A stretch of 6,850 nucleotides of DNA from positions 1 to 6,850 of the forward strand of contig CAMATR010000096.1 in the NCBI GenBank assembly GCA_945861175.1, given 5' to 3'. Positions 6,479 to 6,850 of this stretch are shown piece by piece. The DNA is from Chitinophaga pinensis. Its GTDB lineage: Bacteria > Bacteroidota > Bacteroidia > Flavobacteriales_D > Crocinitomicaceae. Each line of letters starts with the position of its first letter. The stretch's first letter is position 1. Both the position numbers and the translations under genes were made by a program. The notes beneath the pieces were generated by a model. It had not been told where the DNA came from. It saw nothing but the letters and a program-made list of their open reading frames with translations, and ran no database searches.

Positions 6479-6850
6479 CTATCGACTCACTACAGCAATA
6501 GTATTCATCACTTTTTTAATCATTATTTGAATAGTTTGACTAAGCATTACCTTTTCTCTTTTCTCTAGCCCTGTAAAGTAGATTGCAAGTAAAGACCAGC
6601 ATACTGAAAAAATAGTAACTAAAACAAATCGTGTGAACCCTACCAGGAAAAGGTTATGGATAAAAAAAAGTGGAACTGTTAGTGCCACTATGTAAAATAC
6701 TCTCAAGTACGATATTTTGAGAAAAGAACGTACATCAAAATTTATCATTGTTTTAAGTAAAATTTGCGAAACAACTACATTGATTGCTTTAGTTGTAATA
6801 ATAACTAATATAATTGAAGATGGTGAAAATCCAATATTACACAAGGCGTA
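6479..6850 (-). CDS. wzx: Wzx-type O-antigen/polysaccharide flippase, C-terminal end
   Basis: The frame is open to the right edge, so the N-terminus and most membrane helices lie outside. The visible 123 residues begin YALCNIGFSPSSIIL. This matches the pattern seen near the end of Bacteroidota Wzx proteins: a short loop with a Gly-Phe-x-Pro turn, a long helix, then MINFDVRSFLK, where the Met-Ile-Asn-Phe stretch is characteristic. About three hydrophobic segments follow the loop (about residues 11-33, 49-66 and 68-92), then a basic cytoplasmic tail (LEKREKVMLSQTIQIMIKK). Wzx proteins, of the MOP exporter superfamily, flip undecaprenyl-diphosphate-linked repeat units to the periplasm. A TTG at 6842-6844 is not a real start because the frame continues past it. 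It is the first gene here in transcription order. A 155-base gap separates it from the next gene. The call rests on a C-terminal fragment, so other MOP exporters remain possible. Confidence 0.78.
   Translation of the reverse strand, partial: YALCNIGFSPSSIILVIITTKAINVVVSQILLKTMINFDVRSFLKISYLRVFYIVALTVPLFFIHNLFLVGFTRFVLVTIFSVCWSLLAIYFTGLEKREKVMLSQTIQIMIKKVMNTIAVVSR

Noticed and set aside
6842..6844. TTG as the start of a 121-residue membrane protein
   Set aside because: The frame stays open beyond it to the window edge and the sequence matches the C-terminal end of a Wzx flippase, so this is an internal leucine codon.

Overview
This window is an interior slice of a surface-polysaccharide (O-antigen or capsule) biosynthesis cluster, most likely from a Bacteroidota bacterium. 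That placement is an inference. The DNA is AT-rich, start codons follow A/T-rich leaders with no Shine-Dalgarno-like purine block, and the flippase C-terminus resembles the Wzx type common in that phylum. I cannot name the genus.

All eight genes read on the minus strand, so transcription runs from high to low coordinates. The order is: the C-terminal end of a Wzx-type flippase (enters from the right edge), a 155-base gap, a GnT-I-like glycosyltransferase, two tandem DegT/DnrJ/EryC1/StrS aminotransferase-family genes, a GNAT-type acyltransferase, a FabH-like ketoacyl-ACP synthase III, a FabG-like short-chain reductase, and the N-terminal 135 codons of a family 2 glycosyltransferase (runs off the left edge). 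From the GnT-I-like gene to the left edge, gaps are only 4-56 bases, consistent with one operon. I found no convincing promoter, terminator, RNA gene, mobile element or CRISPR array, and no gene-free stretch longer than 155 bases.

Read as a pathway (inference), the first aminotransferase puts an amino group on a nucleotide-linked keto-sugar. The KAS III and reductase make a short beta-hydroxyacyl chain, and the GNAT enzyme joins that acyl group to the sugar amine. The two glycosyltransferases build the repeat unit, and the flippase moves the lipid-linked unit across the inner membrane. A dedicated KAS III plus ketoreductase beside aminotransferases suggests an unusual N-acyl group, such as hydroxybutyryl or a longer hydroxylated chain, rather than plain acetyl.

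The most interesting gene is the second aminotransferase homologue (3135-4193). It has arginine where the PLP-binding lysine should be, has lost the usual Ser-Gly-Thr phosphate-site motif, and ends about 14 residues early, yet its frame is intact. It sits 4 bases after a paralogue with the complete PLP lysine site. It may be a non-catalytic partner subunit or an enzyme with different chemistry. This pair is also clearly GC-richer than the genes on either side.
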